From Cupriavidus sp. 2SB (GTDB lineage Bacteria; Pseudomonadota; Gammaproteobacteria; Burkholderiales; Burkholderiaceae): a stretch of 64,000 bases of DNA. Both the position numbers and the translations under genes were made by a program. A model generated the notes under the pieces. The model was given only the letters and a program-made list of their open reading frames with translations, was not told where the DNA came from and did no database searches. Where the stretch lies: assembly GCF_005503625.1 (NCBI RefSeq), contig NZ_SCMX01000004.1, positions 62,001 through 126,000 of the forward strand. Reading direction: 5' to 3'. Positions 15,851 to 23,805 of the stretch are shown piece after piece (the stretch's first letter is position 1; each line of letters begins with the position of its first letter).

Positions 15851-16585
15851 ATGAGCAAGACAAATTCCGCAGAGATCAGCCGCGCGCTGCTGGACGGCAT
15901 CACCACGGGCCGTTTCCCGGTAGGCGCCCTGCTGCCTACCGAGTTCGAGCTATGCGAGCAATTCCAGGCCAGCCGCTACACGATTCGGGCGGTGTTGCAG
16001 GAGTTGCAGGACATGGGGCTGGTGTCGCGCCGCAAGAACGTGGGCACGCGCGTGGAGGCCACCCGGCCGAAAGCCGTGTTCAAGCCGACATTGGCGTCGG
16101 TGGAAGACCTGATGCAGTTTGGTGAAGCGCACCGCCGCGTGGTGCAGTCGGTGGAGACTGTGACCGCGCCAGCCGAAGTGGCAGCCGACCTGGGCGGCGC
16201 ACCCGATACGCAGTGGCTGCGCATTTCCAGCGTCCGGCTGGACGATGGTGACAGTGCTGCGCCGATGGCGTGGACCGACATCTATGTCGATGCCAGCTAT
16301 GCCGATATCGGAGCCACTGTGCGTGATACACCCGACGTGCTGGTCAGCTCATTGATCGAATCACGTCATGGCCGCCCGATTGCGGAGATCGAACAGGAGG
16401 TGCGCGCCTCGACGCTGCAGGATGCGCGCATTGGCGATGCGCTTGGGCTCGAACTGGGCGCGCCGGTCCTGAAGATCGTGCGTCGCTATTTCGATGAGGC
16501 CGGTGAAACGTTCGAGGTATCCGTAACGATCCATCCGGCAGAGACGTTCTCGGTCACCACGCGCATGAAGCGCACCGCGGGGTAA
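15851..16585 (+). CDS. GntR-family regulator, HutC subfamily (UTRA domain)
   Basis: 244 aa from the ATG at 15851; a GTG 12 bases upstream is an alternative. The winged HTH covers residues 5-70 (LLPTEFELCEQFQASRYTIR recognition region), and the UTRA ligand-binding domain covers about 90-240, ending with the typical VSVTIHPAETF. Divergent from the lyase operon with twin palindromes in the 127-bp gap, it is almost certainly the operon repressor and probably autoregulated. The effector is expected to be the lyase substrate or product. Confidence 0.92.
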   Translation: MSKTNSAEISRALLDGITTGRFPVGALLPTEFELCEQFQASRYTIRAVLQELQDMGLVSRRKNVGTRVEATRPKAVFKPTLASVEDLMQFGEAHRRVVQSVETVTAPAEVAADLGGAPDTQWLRISSVRLDDGDSAAPMAWTDIYVDASYADIGATVRDTPDVLVSSLIESRHGRPIAEIEQEVRASTLQDARIGDALGLELGAPVLKIVRRYFDEAGETFEVSVTIHPAETFSVTTRMKRTAG

Positions 16586-16586
16586 C

Positions 16587-16609
16587 CCGCGCCGATGGCC
16601 TCGGCGCGG
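16587..16609. terminator. Hairpin between convergent GntR and SDR genes
   Basis: CCGCGCCGA-TGGCC-TCGGCGCGG, a perfect 9-bp stem with a 5-base loop, begins 1 base after the GntR stop and ends 13 bases before the SDR stop on the other strand. No U-tract follows on either strand, so it is at best a factor-dependent or bidirectional terminator. Confidence 0.45.
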
Positions 16610-16622
16610 ACTCGGGCCAACG

Positions 16623-17411
16623 TCAGAACGCCGAGCGCACCACCCCGCCATCGGCACGCAATGCCGCGCCATTGGTGGCCGCCGATGCGGGCGAGCAGAC
16701 ATAGACGACCAGGTTCGCCACTTCCTCCGGTGTGATAAAGCGCTTCAGCAGCGACGAGGGACGAGCCTGTTCGAAAAACTGCTTCTGGAAGGCTTCGAAC
16801 GACTGGCCACCGGACAGCTTCTCCACAAAATCGCTGACGCCTTCCGAGCTTGTCGGTCCTGGCAGCACGGCATTCACCGTGACACCCGTGCCCGCGCACG
16901 ATTCCGCCAAGCCGCGCGAGATGGCTAGCTGTGCGGTCTTGGTCATGCCGTAGTGGATCATCTCGACGGGAATCTGAACGCCGCTCTCGCTGCTGATAAA
17001 TACGATGCGTCCCCAGTTTTTCTTCTTCATCGCAGGCAGGTAGGCGCGCGACAGCCGTACACCAGACATGACATTGACGTCGAAGAACATCTGCCAGTCA
17101 GCGTCGGGGATGTCCTCGAACGGCTTGGGGTCGAACATCCCGAGGTTGTTGACGAGGATGTCGACCGTGGGAAACTTTGCGACCAAACCTTCCACGCCTG
17201 CAACGGTCGACAGGTCGCCTGCATAGCCGTGCACGCGCGCGTTGGGCACCGTGGCCGCCAGTTTATCGAGCGCCTCGGCCACGGAACGATCCGATCGCCC
17301 GTTCAGGATGACTTCCGCGCCTTCGCGTGCCAGTCCTGCCGCGATGGCAAATCCGATACCCTTGCTCGATCCGCTGACCAGCGCCAACTTGCCTTGAAGT
17401 TGATAGTCCAT
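16623..17411 (-). CDS. SDR-family oxidoreductase (FabG-like)
   Basis: 262 aa from the ATG at 17409-17411, which has AAAGGA at proper spacing; an ATG two codons earlier sits against the ribosome site. A classical SDR: GSSKGIGFAIA nucleotide loop (about 14-24), NNLGMF (near 89), catalytic Ser in FISSESG and intact YGMTK (about 154-158). Cytosolic NAD(P)-dependent oxidation or reduction of an alcohol/ketone; substrate unknown. It is convergent with the GntR gene and stands alone, although proximity to the lyase operon may be meaningful. Confidence 0.9.
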   Translation of the reverse strand: MDYQLQGKLALVSGSSKGIGFAIAAGLAREGAEVILNGRSDRSVAEALDKLAATVPNARVHGYAGDLSTVAGVEGLVAKFPTVDILVNNLGMFDPKPFEDIPDADWQMFFDVNVMSGVRLSRAYLPAMKKKNWGRIVFISSESGVQIPVEMIHYGMTKTAQLAISRGLAESCAGTGVTVNAVLPGPTSSEGVSDFVEKLSGGQSFEAFQKQFFEQARPSSLLKRFITPEEVANLVVYVCSPASAATNGAALRADGGVVRSAF

Positions 17412-17533
17412 ATCCATCCTTTCTGTGCGGCGATGGGACAGGACACATGGCCTTTCCGCGTTCGGTCCGCTTGATTTGCCTGATGCGTCAGGCCGCCAAA
17501 TGCGTCACTACTGAAGCACAACCATCGATCACG

Positions 17534-18139
17534 CTAGCCACCATGCGGCGACGCGGACTCCAGTCCGCCCAGGCAGAGCGTGAACAATCCCAGCCTGCCT
17601 CTGACACCGAGCGTGCGATAGATGCTGGCAACACACGTCAGCACCTCGCGCTGGTTCATGCCTGTCCGATCCGCAATCTGCGCTTCGGATGCCGACGTCA
17701 ATAATAGAAAAAGCACATCGCGTTCGGAAGACGCCAATGCGTCCACCACGGTATCGGGCAGTAGCAAGCCGCAGCGATTGTGGTGCAGGTCCGTGACATC
17801 CTGGGCGATGCCGAGTCGTAGCTGGTTGGCTTCCAGCCATCGCGCGGACCATCGGAAATGAACATCGGCACCACTGCGGTGCTGATAGCGGTTTTCGAAT
17901 CCCTCGCGACGCTTGCCGGCCAGGACTTGTTGGGCCTCGTTCAGCGTCTTTGTACGATCGCCCGGGACCACGAGATCAAGGATGGGAAGACCAATGAGGT
18001 CGGACGCCGCAAAACCCAGCGTGGCCGAGCAGTTCCGGTTGACGTACTGAATCTTCCCGGAGGCATCTACCAGGAAGACATTCTGGATCGAACGATCCGC
18101 GATCTCGAGCAGCGACGATTCGCCTGAAAGATCCGCCAT
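17534..18139 (-). CDS. PAS domain - LuxR-type HTH regulator
   Basis: 201 aa. Residues 8-125 form a PAS fold (FLVDASGKIQYVNRNCSATLGF, DLIGLPILDLVVPGDR, then FRWSARWLEANQ and the terminal GIAQDVTDLHHNR). Residues about 138-190 resemble a LuxR/GerE HTH (SSERDVLFLLLTSASEAQIA, then SIYRTLGVRGRLGLF), although the usual KTV of the recognition helix is replaced by QREVLTCV. With no receiver or kinase domain, it looks like a one-component sensor in which PAS senses ligand or redox state. No adjacent target is obvious; the CAP gene is divergent. Confidence 0.75.
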   Translation of the reverse strand: MADLSGESSLLEIADRSIQNVFLVDASGKIQYVNRNCSATLGFAASDLIGLPILDLVVPGDRTKTLNEAQQVLAGKRREGFENRYQHRSGADVHFRWSARWLEANQLRLGIAQDVTDLHHNRCGLLLPDTVVDALASSERDVLFLLLTSASEAQIADRTGMNQREVLTCVASIYRTLGVRGRLGLFTLCLGGLESASPHGG

Positions 18140-18399
18140 ACCCCGGTCAGGTCAGAAATTGAGTAATGGCGATATTACACAGAATGATTCGGTATCAGAA
18201 CCGCCGCACGATATTTGATGCGCCGTTCACCGCACAGCAACACCCCGACAGATATCTATCGTTGAAACGTCTTGCAGATCAGATGGAAGCGAAGTGCATT
18301 TGCATTTCGAACGCGCGTTTCTAGGCTGGAGCCATTGCCCGGACCCGCATCCACATGTCCCGCGTGCAAGAACAAGAAACAACAAATGGGGGGCCTGCG

Positions 18400-19836
18400 A
18401 TGACAACGCGCACGGCAGCAGACACCACCTCGCCAAACCGGATTGCGATCGTTTCGATGATCCTTCTGGTCTGGCTCACGGCCTTCCACTCCATTCCCGC
18501 CCTCGCCGCCAAGGAATATGCGCCGGTGGGCGGAGGCGGCGACTCCAGTGCCCGGGATGTATGCCCTGCCGGCCAGTTCCTGATTGGCATGCGCGTGCGT
18601 TCGGGTGCGTGGATAGATCAGATGTCGATTACCTGCGGCGCCATCAACCCTGACGGTTCGATCGGCACGCAGTCGAATGGGCCAACGCGCGGCGGAAATG
18701 GGGGCGGCCCCTCTCAAGGTACGTGCGGCGCCGGCAAAATCGTGTCGGGCCTCGGCATGTTATTCACTGAGGGGAATCGTCAGGTCCTGACCATCGATCT
18801 GAATTGCCGCTCCACCACTGGCCCGGATCGCAGCAATTTCAGGCTCGGTCAGGAGCCTCCGGGATTTTCCCGTTTCCCCACCGAGATTCAGCCGTGCCCG
18901 AACGGCGAGGCGGCCGTCGGTGTGCAAGGTCGATACGGCCGGCACGTCAATGCGTTGGGATTGATTTGCGGCACTTTCGCGCAGGTGGTTCCCGGTACAG
19001 GACCTGGGACCGGATCAACCGGGTCGACCGGAACAGGATGCGCGGGCCTGTCCGGCGACGACCTGGAAATGTGCACCGAGCACAATACCTATCGCGCCAG
19101 GCACGGCGTGGCGCCATTGACGTGGTCGACCGAACTGGCCAATAACGCGAAGGCATGGGTGGCCGGCTGTCACAAGGCCAAGAACGCCAACAACGACGAG
19201 TATTTCTGCCACCAGAGTCCGCGCGGATGTGGGACCGATCCCAATTATCGTTATGGCGAGAATCTCTCGTTCGGCTGGCCCAGCCGCACCGCGAAGGAAG
19301 CTGCCCGGCAGTGGTATTGCGAGAGCAATGTTTACAACTTCGACAACCCCTCCCCGAAACTGGCGGGGGAAGACGATTCGGGATCGGTATTCGGAGACGC
19401 CTGCAACCCTGCGAACAACCCCAAGAAAGTGACTGGCCATTTTACTCAGGTGATATGGCGCGCGACCACGAAGCTGGGCTGCGCCAAGAACACCTGCTCG
19501 CAGGGTCAGACGCAAGGCACGCTCTGGGCCTGCGAATATGACCCGACCGGAAATTTCAATGCCGCAGAACCTGGCGTGCTGGCGCAGAACGTGCCGAAAC
19601 CGATCCAGGGACTGGCCCCGATGATGGCGTTGGGCCGAAGCACCTCGCCCCAGACGAACACGTCCATCATCTCGGACGTCGATCTCTATGACATCCCAGG
19701 CGGCGTCGGTCGGGTAATCGGCATCCTCAGACAAGGCCAGATCCTGCGCCTCTACGAATGCAAGGCCGACGACTGGTGCCGCGTCGAGGGAGGCTGGGTC
19801 TGGGGATCGTTCCTCGTGCGCAGCCACATTCACTAG
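18400..19836 (+). CDS. Secreted CAP/SCP-domain (PR-1-like) protein with N-terminal repeat region and C-terminal SH3-like domain
   Basis: 478 aa from the ATG at 18400, following a G-rich ribosome site; an ATG at 18355 gives 15 more residues. A signal sequence ends at ALA (about residue 37). Residues 45-160 hold two related Cys-containing segments (CPAGQFLIGMRVRSGAWIDQ and CGAGKIVSGLGMLF), beta-rich and jacalin-like in look. A Gly/Thr linker (PGTGPGTGSTGSTGTG) leads to the CAP domain at about 220-390, with HNTYRARHGVAPLTW, YGENLSFGW, GHFTQVIWRATTKLGC and WACEYDPTGNF. The last 60 residues look SH3-like (LYDIPGGVGRVIGILRQGQI). Bacterial CAP proteins are secreted and of mostly unknown biochemistry. 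Confidence 0.85.
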   Translation: MTTRTAADTTSPNRIAIVSMILLVWLTAFHSIPALAAKEYAPVGGGGDSSARDVCPAGQFLIGMRVRSGAWIDQMSITCGAINPDGSIGTQSNGPTRGGNGGGPSQGTCGAGKIVSGLGMLFTEGNRQVLTIDLNCRSTTGPDRSNFRLGQEPPGFSRFPTEIQPCPNGEAAVGVQGRYGRHVNALGLICGTFAQVVPGTGPGTGSTGSTGTGCAGLSGDDLEMCTEHNTYRARHGVAPLTWSTELANNAKAWVAGCHKAKNANNDEYFCHQSPRGCGTDPNYRYGENLSFGWPSRTAKEAARQWYCESNVYNFDNPSPKLAGEDDSGSVFGDACNPANNPKKVTGHFTQVIWRATTKLGCAKNTCSQGQTQGTLWACEYDPTGNFNAAEPGVLAQNVPKPIQGLAPMMALGRSTSPQTNTSIISDVDLYDIPGGVGRVIGILRQGQILRLYECKADDWCRVEGGWVWGSFLVRSHIH

Positions 19837-19986
19837 CCGCGCAGCCGTTCACTCTGGCTGCGGATTCGCCCCGATCCGCTCGAATTGCGCAAACTGGCCG
19901 ACCAGCTCGCCCTTACCGACGGACCTTCCTGCGAGGTGACCGAACGCATGGCCGCCTGACCTCCGCGCTTCGACACCTGAAAGTAC

Positions 19987-20003
19987 GTTTCACATTGCGG
20001 GAT
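19987..20003. promoter_or_regulatory. Operator-like dyad A upstream of aceA
   Basis: GTTTCACATTGCGGGAT. Identical at 13 of 17 positions to dyad B, whose start lies exactly 63 bp downstream. The shape (GTTTC-N7-GAAAC-like with CATTGC centre) resembles IclR-family operators of beta-proteobacteria; the assignment to IclR is inference. Confidence 0.5.
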
Positions 20004-20005
20004 TT

Positions 20006-20032
20006 GCGCCGGATTTCTCCGGCGCGATGTTT
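20006..20032 (+). terminator. Hairpin downstream of CAP gene
   Basis: GCGCCGGA-TTTC-TCCGGCGC is a perfect 8-bp stem, followed shortly by a TTTT run. It may end transcription of the CAP gene before the aceA promoter. Alternatively it is part of the aceA control region, as it sits between the two dyads. Confidence 0.45.
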
Positions 20033-20049
20033 TCGTGGCCTGAAAAATC

Positions 20050-20066
20050 GTTCCACATCGCGAAAT
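20050..20066. promoter_or_regulatory. Operator-like dyad B upstream of aceA
   Basis: GTTCCACATCGCGAAAT, the second copy of the 17-bp motif, lying just upstream of the candidate -35 element at 20082. Confidence 0.5.
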
Positions 20067-20081
20067 ACAAGAGCTATCCCG

Positions 20082-20124
20082 TTGAAATATAACGATAAAT
20101 TAAGTCTTATGTCTTATATAAGAC
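20082..20124 (+). promoter_or_regulatory. Candidate aceA promoter and overlapping dyad
   Basis: TTGAAA at 20082-20087 and TCTTAT at 20105-20110 are separated by 17 bases, fitting a sigma-70 promoter with a weak -10. GTCTTATATAAGAC (20111-20124) is a perfect 14-bp palindrome right after the -10, and GTCTTAT is also repeated in tandem at 20104-20117. A regulator bound there would block or shape initiation. Confidence 0.4.
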
Positions 20125-20240
20125 CTTGTTGCAACGCATCAAGCGAGGACTACAATTTTGTCCATGCGGTTCGCTTCGACAAACCGTGAAGCACCCCCAA
20201 AAACTTTTTGCGGAAGCGCTCAAGCCCTTAGGAGAGACAC

Positions 20241-21821
20241 ATGGCCCAATATCAAGACGACATCAAGGCAGTTGCTGGTTTGAAGGAAATGCAGGGCAGC
20301 GCTTGGGATGCCATCAATCCCGAATACGCCGCACGCATGCGCGCCCAGAACAAGTTCAAGACGGGTCTGGACATTGCCAAGTACACGGCCAAGATCATGC
20401 GCGCCGATATGGCCGCCTACGATGCTGACTCGTCCAAGTACACGCAGTCGCTGGGTTGCTGGCACGGCTTCATCGGCCAGCAGAAGATGATCTCCATCAA
20501 GAAGCACTTCAAGAGCACCGAACGCCGTTACCTGTACCTGTCGGGCTGGATGGTCGCTGCGCTGCGCTCGGAGTTCGGCCCGCTGCCGGACCAGTCGATG
20601 CACGAAAAGACGTCGGTGACCGCGCTGATCCGCGAGCTGTACACGTTCCTGCGCCAGGCCGATGCCCGCGAACTGGGTGGCCTGTTCCGCGAACTGGACG
20701 CTGCCACCGGCGCTGCCAAGGCTGCGATCCAGGAAAAGATCGACAACCACGTGACGCATGTGGTGCCTATCATCGCCGACATCGACGCTGGTTTCGGCAA
20801 TGCAGAAGCTACCTACCTGCTGGCCAAGCAGTTCATCGAAGCCGGCGCCTGCTGCATCCAGATTGAAAACCAGGTGTCCGACGAGAAGCAGTGCGGCCAC
20901 CAGGACGGCAAGGTCACCGTGCCGCACGAGGACTTCCTGGCCAAGATCCGCGCCATTCGCTACGCGTTCCTGGAACTGGGCGTGGACGACGGCATCATCG
21001 TGTCGCGTACCGATTCGCTGGGTGCCGGCCTGACCAAGCAAATCGCCGTGACCCACACGCCGGGCGACCTGGGCGACCAGTACAACTCGTTCCTCGATTG
21101 CGAAGAACTGACCCCGGACCAACTGGGCAACGGTGACGTGATCATCAAGCGCGATGGCAAGCTGCTGCGTCCGAAGCGCCTGCCGAGCAACCTGTTCCAG
21201 TTCCGCGCCGGTACGGGCGAAGCACGTTGCGTGCTGGACAGCATCACCGCGCTGCAGAACGGCGCCGACCTGCTGTGGATCGAAACCGAAAAGCCGCACA
21301 TCGCGCAGATCGGCAACATGGTCAAGGAAATCCGCAAGGTGATCCCGAACGCCAAGCTGGTGTACAACAACAGCCCGTCGTTCAACTGGACCCTGAACTT
21401 CCGCCAGCAAGCCTATGACGCGATGCAAGCCGCAGGCAAGGATGTGTCGGCCTACGAGCGCAGCCAACTGATGAGCGTGGAGTACGACAACACGGAACTG
21501 GCGAAGCAAGCCGACGAGAAGATCCGTACGTTCCAGGCCGATGCCGCACGCGAAGCCGGCATCTTCCACCACCTGATCACGCTGCCGACGTACCACACCG
21601 CCGCACTGTCCACGGACAACCTGGCCAAGGAATACTTCGGCGACCAGGGCATGCTGGGCTACGTGGCTGGCGTGCAGCGCAAGGAAATCCGCCAGGGCAT
21701 CGCCTGCGTGAAGCACCAGAACATGTCCGGCTCGGACATCGGTGACGACCACAAGGAATACTTCAGCGGCGACGCCGCCCTGAAGGCAGCGGGCAAGGAC
21801 AACACGATGAACCAGTTCTGA
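20241..21821 (+). CDS. aceA: Isocitrate lyase
   Basis: 526 aa, the long Pseudomonas-type isocitrate lyase. The catalytic loop reads KQCGH (residues 216-220; E. coli has KKCGH), preceded by the Mg-binding IADIDAGFGNAEAT region (about 178-191). SGWMVAAL near 101 and NNSPSFNW near 375 are further family marks. The enzyme splits isocitrate to glyoxylate and succinate in the cytosolic glyoxylate shunt, needed for growth on acetate and fatty acids. AGGAGAGA precedes the start. It is a single-gene unit with its own terminator; the upstream dyads suggest repression by a carbon-source regulator. No malate synthase gene is in the window. Confidence 0.97.
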   Translation: MAQYQDDIKAVAGLKEMQGSAWDAINPEYAARMRAQNKFKTGLDIAKYTAKIMRADMAAYDADSSKYTQSLGCWHGFIGQQKMISIKKHFKSTERRYLYLSGWMVAALRSEFGPLPDQSMHEKTSVTALIRELYTFLRQADARELGGLFRELDAATGAAKAAIQEKIDNHVTHVVPIIADIDAGFGNAEATYLLAKQFIEAGACCIQIENQVSDEKQCGHQDGKVTVPHEDFLAKIRAIRYAFLELGVDDGIIVSRTDSLGAGLTKQIAVTHTPGDLGDQYNSFLDCEELTPDQLGNGDVIIKRDGKLLRPKRLPSNLFQFRAGTGEARCVLDSITALQNGADLLWIETEKPHIAQIGNMVKEIRKVIPNAKLVYNNSPSFNWTLNFRQQAYDAMQAAGKDVSAYERSQLMSVEYDNTELAKQADEKIRTFQADAAREAGIFHHLITLPTYHTAALSTDNLAKEYFGDQGMLGYVAGVQRKEIRQGIACVKHQNMSGSDIGDDHKEYFSGDAALKAAGKDNTMNQF

Positions 21822-21850
21822 TCGCGTCTGTTCCGGTAGTACGTTCCAAG

Positions 21851-21885
21851 AAAAACGCCAACCTTCTCGGGTTGGCGTTTTTTTA
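21851..21885 (+). terminator. Rho-independent terminator of aceA
   Basis: AACGCCAACC-TTCTC-GGTTGGCGTT with a run of T directly after the stem, 30 bp past the aceA stop. Perfect stem; the A-run on the left side makes it work on the minus strand too, for the convergent dehydrogenase. Confidence 0.92.
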
Positions 21886-21916
21886 TTGCATCGATCGCAT
21901 CGACATATGGCAGGAC

Positions 21917-23008
21917 CTACAGCGCCGTGATGACCTTCGACCGATCGATGGCATCGAGCGTCGCGCAACCCATCAGGGCCATGGCGATTTCGAATTCGGT
22001 TTGCAGCAACGTCAGCATGTGGGCTACGCCCGGCATGCCACCCACGGCCAGTGCATGCAACACGGGCTGACCGATCATAACGGCGGAGGCGCCGAGCGCG
22101 ATGGCCTTGAACACATCGGTCCCGCGTCGGACACCGCCATCGAGCAGTACAGGCACTGCGCCGTTGACCGCCGCCACCACACCCGGCAGGCAATCCAGCG
22201 TCGCCGGTACGGTATCGAGCGTGCGGCCTCCATGATTCGACACGATGATGCCTGCCGCACCAGCCTCGATGGCGCGCGGCACATCCAGCGGATTGAGCAG
22301 GCCCTTCACCACCACGGGCAAGCGGGTTTCACGGCACAGCGCCTGCAGGGTGGCCCACGTGGGCGCGTTGTCGAGCAACCCCTTGAAGACCGGACTGCCG
22401 TTGCGCGCATCGAATGTCGGCATCGGCGCCATGCCATCGAGATTGACGGGGCGGACATCGGGCGGCAACCGGAAGCCCGCGCGTTGTTCGATATTGCGCA
22501 CGCCGCTGATCGTGGCGTCGATGGTCAGGACCAGCGCCTTGTATCCCGCGTTTTCCGCCCGTCTCACCAGTGTCAGCGTGTCTTCCCATCGCGGCTGGAA
22601 ATAGAGCTGGAACCAGACGGGTGCACTGCCGATGCGCGCCACTTCCTCAAGCGGCGTGCTGGCCTGCGTACTGACCGTCATCCACGTGCGCGTCAGCGAT
22701 GCGGCCTGCGCGGTTGCCAGCTCGCCCGCCGGGTACACCAGCTTGTGATACGCGGTGGGTGCAATCAGGATGGGCGATTCGAGGACTTCACCCAGCAGAA
22801 TCGATCGTGCGGAAGCATTGGAGAAATCGGCCAACGCACACGGCATCAGCTTGACCCGGTCGAACGCGGTGCGGTTGTCGCGCTGCGTCACGCCATCGGC
22901 GGCGGCGCCCGAGATGTAGGCCCGTATCGGCGCGTCCACGCGTTCTTGGAAGCGACGTTCGTAGTCGTTCAGCGAAACGGTGTCAGGGGGAATGTGCATG
23001 CTGCTCAC
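21917..23008 (-). CDS. FMN-dependent alpha-hydroxy-acid dehydrogenase/oxidase (LldD-like)
   Basis: 363 aa TIM-barrel flavoprotein. Family marks: an N-terminal helix ending [36 protein letters not shown] (FMN phosphate region), [18 protein letters not shown] and the active-site [19 protein letters not shown] with catalytic His, followed by [23 protein letters not shown]. It oxidises an (S)-2-hydroxy acid such as lactate, glycolate or mandelate. The start GTG overlaps the stop of piuC (GTGA at 23005-23008), with a possible ATG at 22999, so it is coupled to the iron gene upstream. That association is unusual and the substrate is unassigned. Confidence 0.9.
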   Translation of the reverse strand: MSSMHIPPDTVSLNDYERRFQERVDAPIRAYISGAAADGVTQRDNRTAFDRVKLMPCALADFSNASARSILLGEVLESPILIAPTAYHKLVYPAGELATAQAASLTRTWMTVSTQASTPLEEVARIGSAPVWFQLYFQPRWEDTLTLVRRAENAGYKALVLTIDATISGVRNIEQRAGFRLPPDVRPVNLDGMAPMPTFDARNGSPVFKGLLDNAPTWATLQALCRETRLPVVVKGLLNPLDVPRAIEAGAAGIIVSNHGGRTLDTVPATLDCLPGVVAAVNGAVPVLLDGGVRRGTDVFKAIALGASAVMIGQPVLHALAVGGMPGVAHMLTLLQTEFEIAMALMGCATLDAIDRSKVITAL

Positions 23009-23691
23009 AGTTCGGCCCAGCGACGCAGCAGGTTGTGATAGTGGTTGACCAATGCCAGCACGGATGCCTGGTCATCGCCGAGCCGCTGGCGAATATCGAT
23101 GATCGCGAGATCCAGTTCGTAGAGCATGCTGCGCTGCCCATCATCCTTGACCATGGACTGCGCCCAGAAGAACGATGCCCAGCGCGCACCTCTGGTCACG
23201 GGCGTGACCTCATGCAACGACGACGAAGGATAGACCACCATGTGCCCCGCCGGCAGCTTGACGGTGTGCGAGCCATAGAGATCCTTGATGACCAGTTCGC
23301 CACCCTCGTATTCATCGGGATCGGAGAGAAACAGCGTGCTCGATACATCGGCACGGATACGCATGCCGCCCGAGCCCGGCACGGTGCGGATCGCGTTGTC
23401 CACGTGACTGCCGAACGTCATCGCGGTGTCGTAGCGATTGAACATCGGCGGCAACACGCGCAGCGGCAATGCCGCAGAGTGATACGTGGCGTTCCCACCG
23501 AGCACGGTAAGGATCAGTTCCCCGAGTTCACGGGCCTCGGCGCTGTCCACCGGCAACTGGAGATTGTGTTTGGATTTGGCAGCGAGATCGCCCGCCGTGA
23601 CGCGCCCGTCCACCCATGGCGAGCGTTCAAGCCGTTCCCTGCAATAGCGGATCTGTTCGGGCGTCAGGACATCTGGAATCTGTACGAGCAT
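23005..23691 (-). CDS. piuC: Fe(II)/2-oxoglutarate-dependent dioxygenase of PiuC/YbiX family
   Basis: 228 aa from the ATG at 23689-23691, matching the family length; a longer reading from 23784 adds an unsupported N-terminus. [14 protein letters not shown] opens the PiuC family. The double-stranded beta-helix iron site is visible as HVDNAIR (about 97-103) and HEVTPVTRG (about 158-166), and YEGGELVI lies between. PiuC genes accompany TonB siderophore receptors (fiu/piuA) and are iron-repressed; the reaction is unsettled, thought to act on siderophores. It follows the receptor at 23806-26058 by 114 bp and is translationally coupled to the FMN dehydrogenase. Confidence 0.92.
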   Translation of the reverse strand: MLVQIPDVLTPEQIRYCRERLERSPWVDGRVTAGDLAAKSKHNLQLPVDSAEARELGELILTVLGGNATYHSAALPLRVLPPMFNRYDTAMTFGSHVDNAIRTVPGSGGMRIRADVSSTLFLSDPDEYEGGELVIKDLYGSHTVKLPAGHMVVYPSSSLHEVTPVTRGARWASFFWAQSMVKDDGQRSMLYELDLAIIDIRQRLGDDQASVLALVNHYHNLLRRWAEL

Positions 23692-23805
23692 GATGCGTTC
23701 GGAGGTAAGCAGGTGGAGGGGCGCGGACTCCGTATGGTAGCGGCTCCGCCCCCCCGGGCCTTGCGTCTGCGCAAAGCCCGACAATCGCCACGCAGTTGCC
23801 CGTGA

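Larger units (their letters stand above)
19837..20240. other. 404-bp intergenic region upstream of isocitrate lyase
   Basis: Contains no convincing complete gene. A short frame ending at 19957-19959 (…LRIRPDPLELRKLADQL…VTERMAA) has coding-like composition and could be the tail of a lost gene that I do not recognise. The rest holds two 17-bp related dyads (19987-20003 and 20050-20066), a GC hairpin between them, a possible promoter and the dyad at 20111-20124. It is the control region of aceA. Confidence 0.6.

Noticed and set aside
19758..20189. 143-codon frame overlapping the CAP end and aceA upstream
   Set aside because: No family likeness; it runs through the dyads and hairpin of the aceA control region.
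20220..22193. 657-codon minus-strand frame opposite aceA
   Set aside because: Val/Gly/Arg-rich shadow of a highly expressed gene with strong codon bias; no family features.
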